Shown here: positions 1-7,907 of the stretch, piece by piece | How positions within the stretch are numbered: position 1 is the stretch's first letter | Layout: every line of letters begins with the position of its first letter | DNA from: JBBRCE01 sp038205115 | GTDB taxonomy: Bacteria > Planctomycetota > Planctomycetia > Pirellulales > JBBRCE01 | Direction of reading: 5' to 3' | Assembly: GCA_038205115.1 (NCBI GenBank) | Contig: JBBRCE010000009.1 | Location: 62,001 to 126,000, forward strand | Length of the DNA: 64,000 nucleotides | Translations under genes and position numbers: made by a program | The notes under the pieces: generated by a model | Told to the model about the DNA's origin: nothing | Databases searched by the model: none | What the model saw: the letters and a program-made list of their open reading frames with translations, nothing else

Positions 1-182
1 TCGATCCACGCAGCGCAGGCTTAGTGCGACGGCCCGAACATAAAATTCTTGCAATCCATTTGCTCTGGATGCCAAGCGTGCCATAAAATCAGTTGTTCCG
101 TCCGCTGGTTGAAGTTGCCGGATCGTCGCCGGCCAGATTTGGGTTCCCGGGCCGGTGTCGTTTTGTCGAGGAGTGCAGTCCC

Positions 183-680
183 GTGGTGATTTTCGCATGG
201 ATATTGGCGCTGGTCGGATTTCTGATCGTGTGCTGCGCCGTGGCTTGGTCGCCCTGGCGTCGTTCGCGACGGCGCGGCCAATTTCTGCTGGCCTGCCACC
301 AATTTCATTTGCGTCGCGAACCGCTGGAACATAAGTTTTTGCAGATTGCCGGCAGCAGTGGCAAGCCGCGCGGGCTGCGCTGGGCCGATTGCGACTTTGC
401 CGACGATATCACCTACGCGCGCGATCGAATCAGCGGCCAGCTCAGCGCGCTGGTCAGCATCACCATTCGCTTCGAAGCCATCGAAGGCGGCGGCATGGAA
501 GAGGTGGAAGCCGTTTCCAACCTCCGCGCCGCCACCGCCGTGTTTCAATACGAAAAAGGCGCCTGGCTGACGCAAGGCCGCGCGCTGTTCAACCTCAACC
601 CGGCCGAAGCCGTGCAGTATTATCAGGCCAACCTGGAACTCGTGGCCCACGAAGCGGCCCATTCCGGCACGCATTCGTAA
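183..680 (+). CDS. Hypothetical single-pass membrane protein
   Basis: I do not recognise a named family. The reading frame is open from an ATG at 93, but I prefer the GTG at 183: a GAGGAG Shine-Dalgarno lies about 10 bases upstream, and translation from there begins directly with a hydrophobic segment (about residues 2-22) followed by a basic stop-transfer stretch (RRSRRRG). The remaining roughly 140 residues are soluble, without cysteines that suggest metal binding, and contain a mixed alpha/beta-looking region around WADCDFADD and an FEAIEGGGMEEVE segment. It is predicted to be anchored in the inner membrane with a cytoplasmic domain. It is 165 residues long. It precedes a beta-propeller gene by 125 bases, so cotranscription is possible. 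The function is unknown. Confidence 0.6.
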   Translation: MVIFAWILALVGFLIVCCAVAWSPWRRSRRRGQFLLACHQFHLRREPLEHKFLQIAGSSGKPRGLRWADCDFADDITYARDRISGQLSALVSITIRFEAIEGGGMEEVEAVSNLRAATAVFQYEKGAWLTQGRALFNLNPAEAVQYYQANLELVAHEAAHSGTHS

Positions 681-805
681 CGGCCGGTCAATTGTCGGTT
701 CGCCAGCGTGGCAAGATTCAACTCCTCGCCAGCAGCCTTGGCGCTCGTTTCGTTCCGCCTTCGCAATCCCGCCTTCCTCAACCCTACCGCGCCCCGAGTT
801 TTCTC

Positions 806-2092
806 ATGCGATTGTTCCGCTGTCTCGCGGTCTACACGTGCCTCACAGCGCTGATTGTTGCGGCCACGTCCGCACAATTGCGCGGCGAAGATTGGCCCTG
901 CTGGCGCGGACCGCGCGGCGATGGCACCAGCCAAGCAACCGCGGCGCCTCAGCACTGGAACGCCGCGAACAATTCTGCCCAGCACGTGAAGTGGAAGGTC
1001 GATGTGCCGGGTCGCGGCCATGCCTCGCCAATCGTATTCGGCAATAAGATTTTCACCGTCAGTTGCGACGAAGACGCCCGCGAGCGACTGCTGCTGTGCT
1101 ACGAGCGCAACACCGGCAAAGAACTCTGGCGGCAAGTTGTTTTGAAATCGCCGCTGGAAAAAAAGCACGGCTTGAACAGCTTCGCTTCCAGCACGCCTGC
1201 CACCGACGGCAAACGCGTCTACCTGGCATTTCTGGAAGCCGATAAAAGCGATCCGCAAAAGTCGACGCCCGGCATGATGGTGGTGGCTGCCTATGATCTA
1301 GACGGCAAACAGCAGTGGCTGGTACGGCCCGGCCCATTCAACAGCGTGCATGGTTTTTGCACATGTCCGCTGCTGTTCGAAGATCAAGTGATCGTCAACG
1401 GCGATCACGATGGCGATTCGTACATTGCCGCCCTAAACCGCGACACGGGCGAAACCGTTTGGAAAATCCCCCGCGAACATCACACCCGCAGCTATGCCAC
1501 GCCCATTATTCGTGAGATCGACGGCCGCCTGCAAATGATTTTGGCAGGCGATAAATGCGTGGCCAGCTACGATCCGCGCAGCGGCGCACGGAATTGGATC
1601 ATCGATGGCCCCACGGAGCAGTATGTGGCCTCGATGGTTTATGACGGCAGCCTGCTGTTCATGACGGCCGGTTTTCCGGAACATCACCTGCTGGCCATCA
1701 AGCCCAACGGCGCCGGCAACGTCACCCATTCGGCCATTGTCTGGCGGACCACGCAAGCCACGTCGTATGTGCCGTCGCCCATCGTCAGCGGCAAATACCT
1801 GTTACTCACCAGCGACGAAGGCATCGGCAGTTGCTTTGTCGCCGCGACCGGCGAGCGACTCTGGAAAGAACGCCTGGGGCGCCACTACAGCGGCTCGCCG
1901 GTGCTGATTAAAGACCTGGTCTATTTCACCTCCGACGACGGCGTCACCAAGATCATTCGTCCCGGCGAAAAGCTCGAAATCGTCGCCACCAACGCGCTCG
2001 ACGAAAACTGCTACAGCTCGCCGGCGGTCAGCGATGGCCAACTGTTCTTCCGCGGCGAAAAGCATTTGATCTGCTTCAGCGACCAAGACTGA
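806..2092 (+). CDS. Secreted PQQ-type (BamB-like) beta-propeller protein
   Basis: A 428-residue exported protein. The frame is open far upstream, but the ATG at 806 begins a clear signal peptide (MRLFRCLAVYTCLTALIVAATSAQLRG), so this start is chosen. The mature part opens with DWPCWRGPRGDGTS, a sequence very common at the start of planctomycete PQQ-like repeat proteins, and continues with repeated blades of the type 'G..LW' and 'AYDLDGKQQW' (for example NTGKELWRQ, DTGETVWKI, ATGERLWKE). Such propellers resemble the outer-membrane assembly lipoprotein BamB and PQQ dehydrogenases, but no lipobox cysteine or PQQ-ligand set is evident. The role is therefore likely binding or scaffolding in the periplasm rather than a proven enzymatic activity. 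The neighbours give no clue. Confidence 0.85.
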   Translation: MRLFRCLAVYTCLTALIVAATSAQLRGEDWPCWRGPRGDGTSQATAAPQHWNAANNSAQHVKWKVDVPGRGHASPIVFGNKIFTVSCDEDARERLLLCYERNTGKELWRQVVLKSPLEKKHGLNSFASSTPATDGKRVYLAFLEADKSDPQKSTPGMMVVAAYDLDGKQQWLVRPGPFNSVHGFCTCPLLFEDQVIVNGDHDGDSYIAALNRDTGETVWKIPREHHTRSYATPIIREIDGRLQMILAGDKCVASYDPRSGARNWIIDGPTEQYVASMVYDGSLLFMTAGFPEHHLLAIKPNGAGNVTHSAIVWRTTQATSYVPSPIVSGKYLLLTSDEGIGSCFVAATGERLWKERLGRHYSGSPVLIKDLVYFTSDDGVTKIIRPGEKLEIVATNALDENCYSSPAVSDGQLFFRGEKHLICFSDQD

Positions 2093-2207
2093 CACCTCCT
2101 TCGCCGGCGACGCAGCGTGCATCCATCGACTGGCGACGTCCATGCCTCCCACGCGGTTGACGCAGCGCGCGATGTTCAAACAGCACACTTCCCGACGTTG
2201 GTCCGCT

Positions 2208-3379
2208 TCACGCTTTGACCACGCTGCGGCGGCTGACATCGACAACTTTTTCAACCTTGTGTTTGTCGAACGCTTTGAACAGCGCGGGCAAGCCTTGCGT
2301 CATTTCCAGTTGCCGCTCGTCGGCATACAGCGGCATCAGCGTATAAATTTGAATCTGCCGGTTCGCGGAAGCGTAAATCGGACCAACGTCATCTATATTC
2401 ATCGCCAACAGCGTGGCCGAAAACGGACAACCCGGCGCGAATGGTTTTGGCGGCTCTTCATTGGCGAAAATCGTCACCGGAAAACCGAGCCAACTGTTTT
2501 CCGCATGCGGATAACCGGCGATTTTCCGCAGCACCTCGAACGGCCAGCGGTTCTGCGGCTTGTCCAGATCGGCTCGCTCGATCGGCCAATCCGGCGGCAA
2601 AAACATCGCCAGTTCGGCCAACTGATACGCTTCGGATCCCGGCGGCGTGGTCATGGGCCGCGAACTCAGACCGGTGGTGAACAGCGTGAGATATTTCCGC
2701 AGTTTGGTCGGGCGCATCACGTGGATGGCAATCGGCGGGTCGGTGGTCGGAATGATTTCGACCAGCGCCTGCTTGTCCACCGCTGCAAACCGGCTGAAAT
2801 AAGCCACCACTTCGTCGCTCAGACCGCTGGGCGGCGGCAGCTTGATCGATGGCGGCATCACCGCACCATGGGCGTGCAGATATTCGACAATGTCCTGCTT
2901 GCGGAAGTCGATGGCGTGAGTGAGGGCGTTGAACCAGGGCGCGGTGACATCGTCCTGCTCGCCGGCGCGCCAACATTGATTGACATCCACGCCGTTTTCC
3001 ACCAACAGCTTGACGAGCTCAAGCGCATGGGCCTTGGCAAGAACTGCCGATAACAGAATTCTTTCAACTCAAGCGATGCTCCTTGTTTTAGGAGATAGAC
3101 GGCGATGTCATAATTTCCGCGTGAAATCGCAACTCCGATCGGTTTATGATACGAGCCGCCGAAATTGATGTCCAAACCCTTGTCCACTAAAAACTTGACG
3201 ACATCCAAATTGGAATATCCGGCCGCGCTCGACAGCCAGTTATCAGAGTCATCATACCGGTAGTGAATCATCTCTGGATGCTCACGGAACAACTCCTTTA
3301 GGCCGTCCAAGTCGCTGGCATGAATAGCCTCGTAAATCTGTATACGCGTGGCGCGCAGAGGATCTGAGTCCGACGTCAT
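2208..3379 (-). pseudogene. Ankyrin-repeat / SUFU-like immunity protein, frameshifted
   Basis: The reading frame begins at the ATG ending at 3379 with ankyrin-like repeats (SDLDGLKELFREHPEM; NLDVVKFLVDKGLDINF; NYDIAVYLLKQGASLEL). After GASLELKE, at about 3070-3075, the frame breaks, and the continuation (ILLSAVLAKAHALELVKLL, then NGVDVN) is found one frame over and runs to the stop at 2208. Adding one A after GAA restores K-E-I-L-L. The C-terminal 180 residues look like a suppressor-of-fused type domain (PIAIHVMRPTKLRKYLTLFTTG, NRWPFEVLRKI). Ankyrin and SUFU domains are both known immunity types for polymorphic toxins. Its ATG overlaps the stop of the upstream toxin-like gene as ATGA, which implies translational coupling. 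Whether the frameshift is real decay or a sequence error cannot be decided here. Confidence 0.75.
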
Positions 3380-3861
3380 TTTAAAATGCCTGTAAATACA
3401 GTGTTGGTATTGTCTAGGAACCAAGCGCCGATTCGGTCCAGAGTCCGCAAGACCTCAATCTTACCGCCCTTCGCGGCTGCGGTCTCGATCGCTTTCGCCA
3501 CGGCCTTCATCGACTCGATGGTATGAACGCCTTTCTGTGAAGCAAAGCAGAGCTTCTGCGGCAACGTTTCCAGGTAGTTCCCGAGTCCCACGCTCGCCAT
3601 GATCTCCTTGGTTTTCTTGAGGAACTCGTATCCCGCCTTATTCTCCAGGAACTGCGGGATGATGTGACGCGCGTGCCAGACGACGCCTTCGAGTGCGGGC
3701 GGCTTGGCGACGCCCAGCACCCGCGTGAGGTAATCGCACCAGGAAATATTGTGAACCAGCAGCGAATCCGCGCCTACCGCGAAGTTGGCTAGGTCGCGAA
3801 CCTTCAGGTTGACAACCGCGATGTCCGACTCGAAGCGCGTGGCGATGGTTGTATGGGCCAC
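3376..3861 (-). pseudogene. Orphan C-terminal tail of a polymorphic toxin (HINT remnant plus nuclease-like domain)
   Basis: The first 35 residues (IAVVNLKVRDLANFAVGADS, LLVHN) match the final strands of the HINT/pretoxin domain that normally precedes a toxin domain in Rhs-like or other polymorphic toxins; the usual ending is 'V.NL.V.D..TF.VG...LLVHN'. After it comes a roughly 120-residue domain with WHARHIIPQFL, reminiscent of AHH/HNH-type nuclease toxins (usual core HHI.P), but with Arg in place of the first His. Upstream the frame is closed by a stop at 3919-3921 and no core repeat region exists; mannose-1-phosphate guanylyltransferase begins instead. So this is a 5'-truncated cassette, probably with no secretion signal of its own. 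The nominal start is a GTG at 3861. The nuclease assignment is tentative. Confidence 0.6.
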
Positions 3862-3947
3862 GCTGACGGGGCAAGAAACAGAGAACGCAACTTCGAATCC
3901 ACCGACGCTCGCATGCGGCTAACGAGTTATTTCGTGCCGGCAGACGC

Positions 3948-5021
3948 TTACAAATAATCTTTCCAGCCGCGCTCTTCCAGCAACTTCACCAGTTGACGGA
4001 TGGACTCTTCGTCGTGCTTGTTGGCCACCAGCGTGGCGTCGGGCGTTTGCACGATGATCGTGTCGGTCAGGCCGAGCGTGGCAATCAGATGCTGGCCATC
4101 GTTGCGGACGATGCAGCCCGACGTGCGGACGCCCAGATGCTTGCCGGCAATTGTGTTGCCATCGGTGTCTACGCCCAGTAGCCGCGTGAGCGATTGCCAA
4201 CTGCCCAGATCGTCCCAATCGAATGGGGCTTCAATCACTAGTACATCCTGCGCGTGTTCCATCACCGCATAATCGACGGAGACGCCGCGAATAGCCGCGA
4301 ACTCGCGCTCGAACACGCTTTGGAAATCTGGTCGCTGGAGCGCGGCGGCAATGGTTTCCAAATGCCCGAGCATCTCCGGCTGGTGTGTGCACAGCGCCTG
4401 CAAGATGGTGCTGGCCTTCCAGACGAACATGCCGGAATTCCAGTAGAAATTGCCCGATGCCAGATATTCCTGGGCCACGGCTGCCGGCGGCTTTTCTTTG
4501 AACCGCGCCACGCGAAACACCGGCAACTCGGCCGCGACTGGCTCAGCCCTTTCGATGTATCCAAAACTTTCTGCCGGATACGTGGGACGAATGCCAAAGG
4601 TGATAATTCGGTCCGGATGTTGGTCAACCAATTGCGCGCCCAGCCGCGCGGCTTGCACGAAGTCGGCCGTTTGGCGAATCACATGGTCCGAAGGCACGAC
4701 CAGCATCGTGGCGTCTGGATCGTTGCGACTGACCAGCAGCGCGGCCAAACCGATGCAAGGCGCGGTGTCGCGTTTGCAGGGCTCGCCCAGAATCGAAGCG
4801 GCCGGCAACTGCGGCAACTGCTGGCGAACGGCGTCGATCAGTCGCGCGCCGGTGGCGATCAGAATATTTTCTGCCGGCGCGATTTCCGCCAGCCGATCGA
4901 CCGTGGCTTGTAGCATCGTCCGCTTGCCGGCCAGCGCCAGCAATTGCTTGGGCCGCAGATTCCGGCTCTCGGGCCAAAAGCGCGTGCCGGAACCGCCTGC
5001 CATGATCACTGCGTGTAGCAT
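3948..5021 (-). CDS. manC: Mannose-1-phosphate guanylyltransferase
   Basis: Transfers GMP from GTP to mannose-1-phosphate, giving GDP-mannose for polysaccharide and glycan synthesis in the cytoplasm. The ATG ending at 5021 starts MLHAVIMAGGSGTRFWPESR, the nucleotidyltransferase signature; the frame extends further upstream but without homology. Further family motifs are FIVVPSDH-like 'LVVPSDHVI', 'TFGIRPTYPAESFGYIERAE', 'FKEKP', 'YWNSGMFVWKA' and 'SVDYAVMEHA'. At 357 residues it is the short single-domain form and lacks the phosphomannose isomerase cupin of bifunctional enzymes. The last segment (NKHDEESIRQLVKLLEERGW) is typical of bacterial homologues. It stands alone on the minus strand, divergent from the gene at 5230, and 86 bases upstream of the toxin-tail remnant. 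Confidence 0.93.
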   Translation of the reverse strand: MLHAVIMAGGSGTRFWPESRNLRPKQLLALAGKRTMLQATVDRLAEIAPAENILIATGARLIDAVRQQLPQLPAASILGEPCKRDTAPCIGLAALLVSRNDPDATMLVVPSDHVIRQTADFVQAARLGAQLVDQHPDRIITFGIRPTYPAESFGYIERAEPVAAELPVFRVARFKEKPPAAVAQEYLASGNFYWNSGMFVWKASTILQALCTHQPEMLGHLETIAAALQRPDFQSVFEREFAAIRGVSVDYAVMEHAQDVLVIEAPFDWDDLGSWQSLTRLLGVDTDGNTIAGKHLGVRTSGCIVRNDGQHLIATLGLTDTIIVQTPDATLVANKHDEESIRQLVKLLEERGWKDYL

Positions 5022-5229
5022 AAAAAACGTCGCTCGGAAAATACTTCGGTACCGACGGACTTCGGACCGCCGTGGCGCAGGGATGCGTTGCGACAAATTG
5101 TCGCCGCGCTGCCCACGTCTGGGAAGGCGCGTTTGATTGGTGCCCGCCAGAAAACCTTTCCCGCGGCCGTTCGAAAACAGGTACAATCGGCGCGAAGCGT
5201 CGATCTGTTTGTTTCGAAATCGAGCCAAT

Positions 5230-6138
5230 ATGACCTGGCTGCTGGATGCGCTGCTGAACTGGCTGTTGTGGTTGCCGCTGGATGTGGTGCTGGTGCTGGT
5301 TGCGCTGGGCACGGCCTTGATTCTGACCGTGGTTCGGCTCAAAACCACCAATCAAGATTTACTGCATCGCTGCCGTGCCGATAAAACTCGGCTCCAAGCG
5401 CTGATTCGACAGGCGAAGCGCACCGGCGACATCGACGCCGTGGCCCGCCATCGCGCTTCGAGCGCCCAGATTGGTCTGAAAACGTTGCGTGCCGAATTGC
5501 TGCCGCTGCTGGCATCGCTGCTTCCGATTGCTGCGCTCGCGATTTGGAGCTACGCCCATCTGGCCTATCATCCGCCCCGCGTCGAAGAGCCGCTGACCGT
5601 CCACGCCTGGTTTACGCCGGCTGCCATTGGTGAACCGGTGTTTCTCGCGCCGGCCGATGGCTTGCATTTACCGACTGCCGAGTCGTCCATTGCCAGCGCG
5701 TCTTGGCTGCGGCGGATTGCAACGGCCGATCAACGCGAAGCATTCGTGGCGAGCCCGCAATCGCTGATTTCGCGGCCGCATGTCGAGGAAGCATCGCCGG
5801 CTTTGGCGAATCGCAGCAGCAGCGGCGGCGTTCCGCGCGGCGTGGCCAGTTGGACAATCATCGCCGACGCTTCGCCCGAGCTGCGCATGTTCGCCGTTCG
5901 GCATCGTGGCCGAACCTACCAACTGCCGGTACTGATTGGCCAGCGCAGTTACGCAGCACCGGACGTGACGTTTGCCGACGGGCCGCTGCGAAAATTGGAA
6001 GTCGAATTGCGGCCCTATCGTCCGTTTGGAATCGTGCCCGGGTATGCGCCGCTGGGGCTGGAACCGTGGTTGATTGGCTATTTGCTGCTGGCGGCGCCGG
6101 CCGCTTTTGCGCTGCGGAGATTGATGCATGTTTGCTGA
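5230..6138 (+). CDS. Membrane protein resembling EMC3/TMCO1 (DUF106) family
   Basis: A 302-residue protein starting at the ATG at 5230 (MTWLLDALLNWLLWLPLDV). The N-terminal half has two hydrophobic segments (about residues 5-35 and 92-110) separated by a basic helical hairpin region (TNQDLLHRCRADKTRLQALI, DIDAVARHRASSAQI). This arrangement, two transmembrane helices around a charged coiled coil, resembles the YidC/EMC3-like DUF106 insertase family; I recall such proteins in planctomycetes, so the assignment is by pattern. After residue 115 a periplasmic domain follows (PLTVHAWFTPAAIGEPVFLA), with a last membrane helix at the C-terminus (WLIGYLLLAAPAAFALRRL). It overlaps the downstream antiporter gene by 11 bases, so the two are translated from one message. 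Confidence 0.55.
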   Translation: MTWLLDALLNWLLWLPLDVVLVLVALGTALILTVVRLKTTNQDLLHRCRADKTRLQALIRQAKRTGDIDAVARHRASSAQIGLKTLRAELLPLLASLLPIAALAIWSYAHLAYHPPRVEEPLTVHAWFTPAAIGEPVFLAPADGLHLPTAESSIASASWLRRIATADQREAFVASPQSLISRPHVEEASPALANRSSSGGVPRGVASWTIIADASPELRMFAVRHRGRTYQLPVLIGQRSYAAPDVTFADGPLRKLEVELRPYRPFGIVPGYAPLGLEPWLIGYLLLAAPAAFALRRLMHVC

Positions 6139-7588
6139 GTTATTGAGCGTCGCAAGATCTGTCGCAATCCGCATTTCGCCTCGCTGGTTTAGACTTTTGT
6201 GCGGCGCGCTCGCGGTGGCCGTCTGCAGTCCGGCGACCCGCGTGCATGCGGCGGACGCGGCCAAGCACAATTTGGGCCACGAGTTGCCGCTGGCCAGCAT
6301 GTTGCCATTTGCGGCCCTGCTGCTGTGCGTGGCGGTGATGCCGCTGGTGGCCCATCACTGGTGGGAACGTAATCGCAACAAAGCCTTGATCTGCGCGCTG
6401 TTGGCCATTCCGCTGGTTGGCTGGTTGTTATTTCAGTGGGGTGCGGTCGCAGGGCATCTGCTGCTGGAACGTTTGCAGGAATACACCACGTTCATCGTGA
6501 TGTTGACCGCCATGTATGTGATTGCCGGCGGAATTTTTTTGCAAGGTCGGCTATCGCGCCATCCGGCGGTCAACACCGGCGTCCTGGCGCTGGGCGCGGT
6601 GCTGGCCAGTTTGGTTGGCACCACCGCGGCGTCCATGCTGTTGGTGCGACCGCTGCTGCGCGCCAATCACGGTCGCCAGCGGCAAGCGCATCTGTTTGTG
6701 TTCTTTATTTTCATCGTCTCCAACTGCGGCGGGCTGCTGACTCCACTGGGCGATCCGCCGTTGTTCTTGGGCTTTCTGCAAGGCGTGCCCTTCACGTGGA
6801 CTTTGCAGTTTTGGCCGCACTGGTTGCTGGCCAACGGCGTGCTGCTGGCAATTTTCTGGATTTGGGACCTGCTGATCAGCCGGCGCGAACCGCCCCTCGC
6901 GACGCCTCTTGCCACGGCCGACGAGAGCGACCGTCTGCACCTCCGCGGCAAAGCGAATTTACTGCCACTGGCGGCTGTTGTCGTGTTGATTCTGGCCGCC
7001 GGCCAAGGCTGGGCAAACGGCGGTAACCCGTGGCCGTTTGGAATTCAAGAAGCCTGCATGGCGGGCTTGGCGATTGTCTCGTATGGTTTCACCTCCAAAT
7101 CGATCCATCACAGCAACCGCTTCAGCTTTGGGCCAATCGTGGAAGTGGCCGTGTTGTTTTTGGGAATTTTTGCCACGATGACGCCGGCGCTGGAGCTATT
7201 GAACACGCGCGGCGGCGAGTTGGGAATCGACCAGCCCGGCAAATATTTCTGGGCGACGGGCCTGCTTTCCAGTTGCTTGGACAACGCGCCTACCTACCTG
7301 GCGTTTGCCGCGGCAGCCTGCGGACAGCATGGCGTGCCGCTGCAGGGTCGCGCGCTGGCGATGCTGCTTTCCCAAGGCCCAGCAGCCCAACAAACGCTGG
7401 CCGCCATTTCCTGCGGTTCGGTGCTGATGGGTGCACTGACCTATATCGGCAACGGGCCAAACTTTATGGTCAAGGCCATCGCTGCGGAAAATGACGTGAA
7501 GATGCCCGGGTTTTTTGGTTACCTGGGTTACTCGCTAACTGTCATGATGCCGGTGCTGATTGCCGTTTGGCTGCTGTTCTTTCGCTGA
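6128..7588 (+). CDS. Sodium:proton antiporter-like ion transporter (ArsB/NhaD superfamily)
   Basis: A 486-residue polytopic membrane protein with about 11-12 hydrophobic segments. The N-terminus may carry a cleaved signal (LLCGALAVAVCSPATRVHAAD). Features typical of the NhaD/CitM-like ion transporter superfamily are the two related half-motifs: 'LGTTAASMLL'-like VGTTAASMLLVRPLLRAN with 'SNCGGLLTPLGDPPLFLGFL' in the first half, and 'SSCLDNAPTYLAFAAAACG' with 'GALTYIGNGPNFMVKAIAAE' in the second. These closely match the planctomycete and proteobacterial 'sodium:proton antiporter' family related to citrate transporters (CitMHS_2). The transported ion cannot be fixed from sequence; Na+/H+ exchange is the usual assumption. 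The start at 6128 lies within the end of the upstream membrane gene. Confidence 0.8.
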   Translation: MFAELLSVARSVAIRISPRWFRLLCGALAVAVCSPATRVHAADAAKHNLGHELPLASMLPFAALLLCVAVMPLVAHHWWERNRNKALICALLAIPLVGWLLFQWGAVAGHLLLERLQEYTTFIVMLTAMYVIAGGIFLQGRLSRHPAVNTGVLALGAVLASLVGTTAASMLLVRPLLRANHGRQRQAHLFVFFIFIVSNCGGLLTPLGDPPLFLGFLQGVPFTWTLQFWPHWLLANGVLLAIFWIWDLLISRREPPLATPLATADESDRLHLRGKANLLPLAAVVVLILAAGQGWANGGNPWPFGIQEACMAGLAIVSYGFTSKSIHHSNRFSFGPIVEVAVLFLGIFATMTPALELLNTRGGELGIDQPGKYFWATGLLSSCLDNAPTYLAFAAAACGQHGVPLQGRALAMLLSQGPAAQQTLAAISCGSVLMGALTYIGNGPNFMVKAIAAENDVKMPGFFGYLGYSLTVMMPVLIAVWLLFFR

Positions 7589-7907
7589 AAGCGGCTGTCT
7601 GGCGACCATTGGCGGTAATTCGCGTTGGCAACGGCCGACAATTTCCGAGTTGGCGGCCAGCGCGGTTGAAAATCGGCCCGTTTGCCCGTATCCTAGAATG
7701 TTCGTCCTGCGACGGCCGCAGGAACAGTTGCGCACGAAAAATCATGTCCTTAGCAAGGCACGCTCCGCCAGGCGAGCGGCCCGGGCAAAGGCAGAACGCA
7801 TTGCCGTCGTGATTTCGCGTGCGCTGCTCCGCAATTGTTCGATTGAGCCGATTTCCGCCGCGGCGAACCGGAATTCGCCCGCACTCACTTATTGACGAGG
7901 TAATATC
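7589..7907. other. Intergenic region upstream of acetolactate synthase
   Basis: About 320 bases without a convincing gene. Open frames here on either strand are extensions of neighbouring shadows and lack family resemblance. A GAGGT Shine-Dalgarno lies at about 7896-7900 just before the GTG start of the next gene. I looked for a leader peptide rich in branched-chain amino acids with a terminator/antiterminator, as used to attenuate ilv operons in some bacteria, and did not see one. Confidence 0.4.

Noticed and set aside
389..805. Open frame extending upstream of the BamB-like propeller gene
   Set aside because: It is highly basic and overlaps the hypothetical gene at 183-680 in another frame; the signal peptide at 806 marks the real start.
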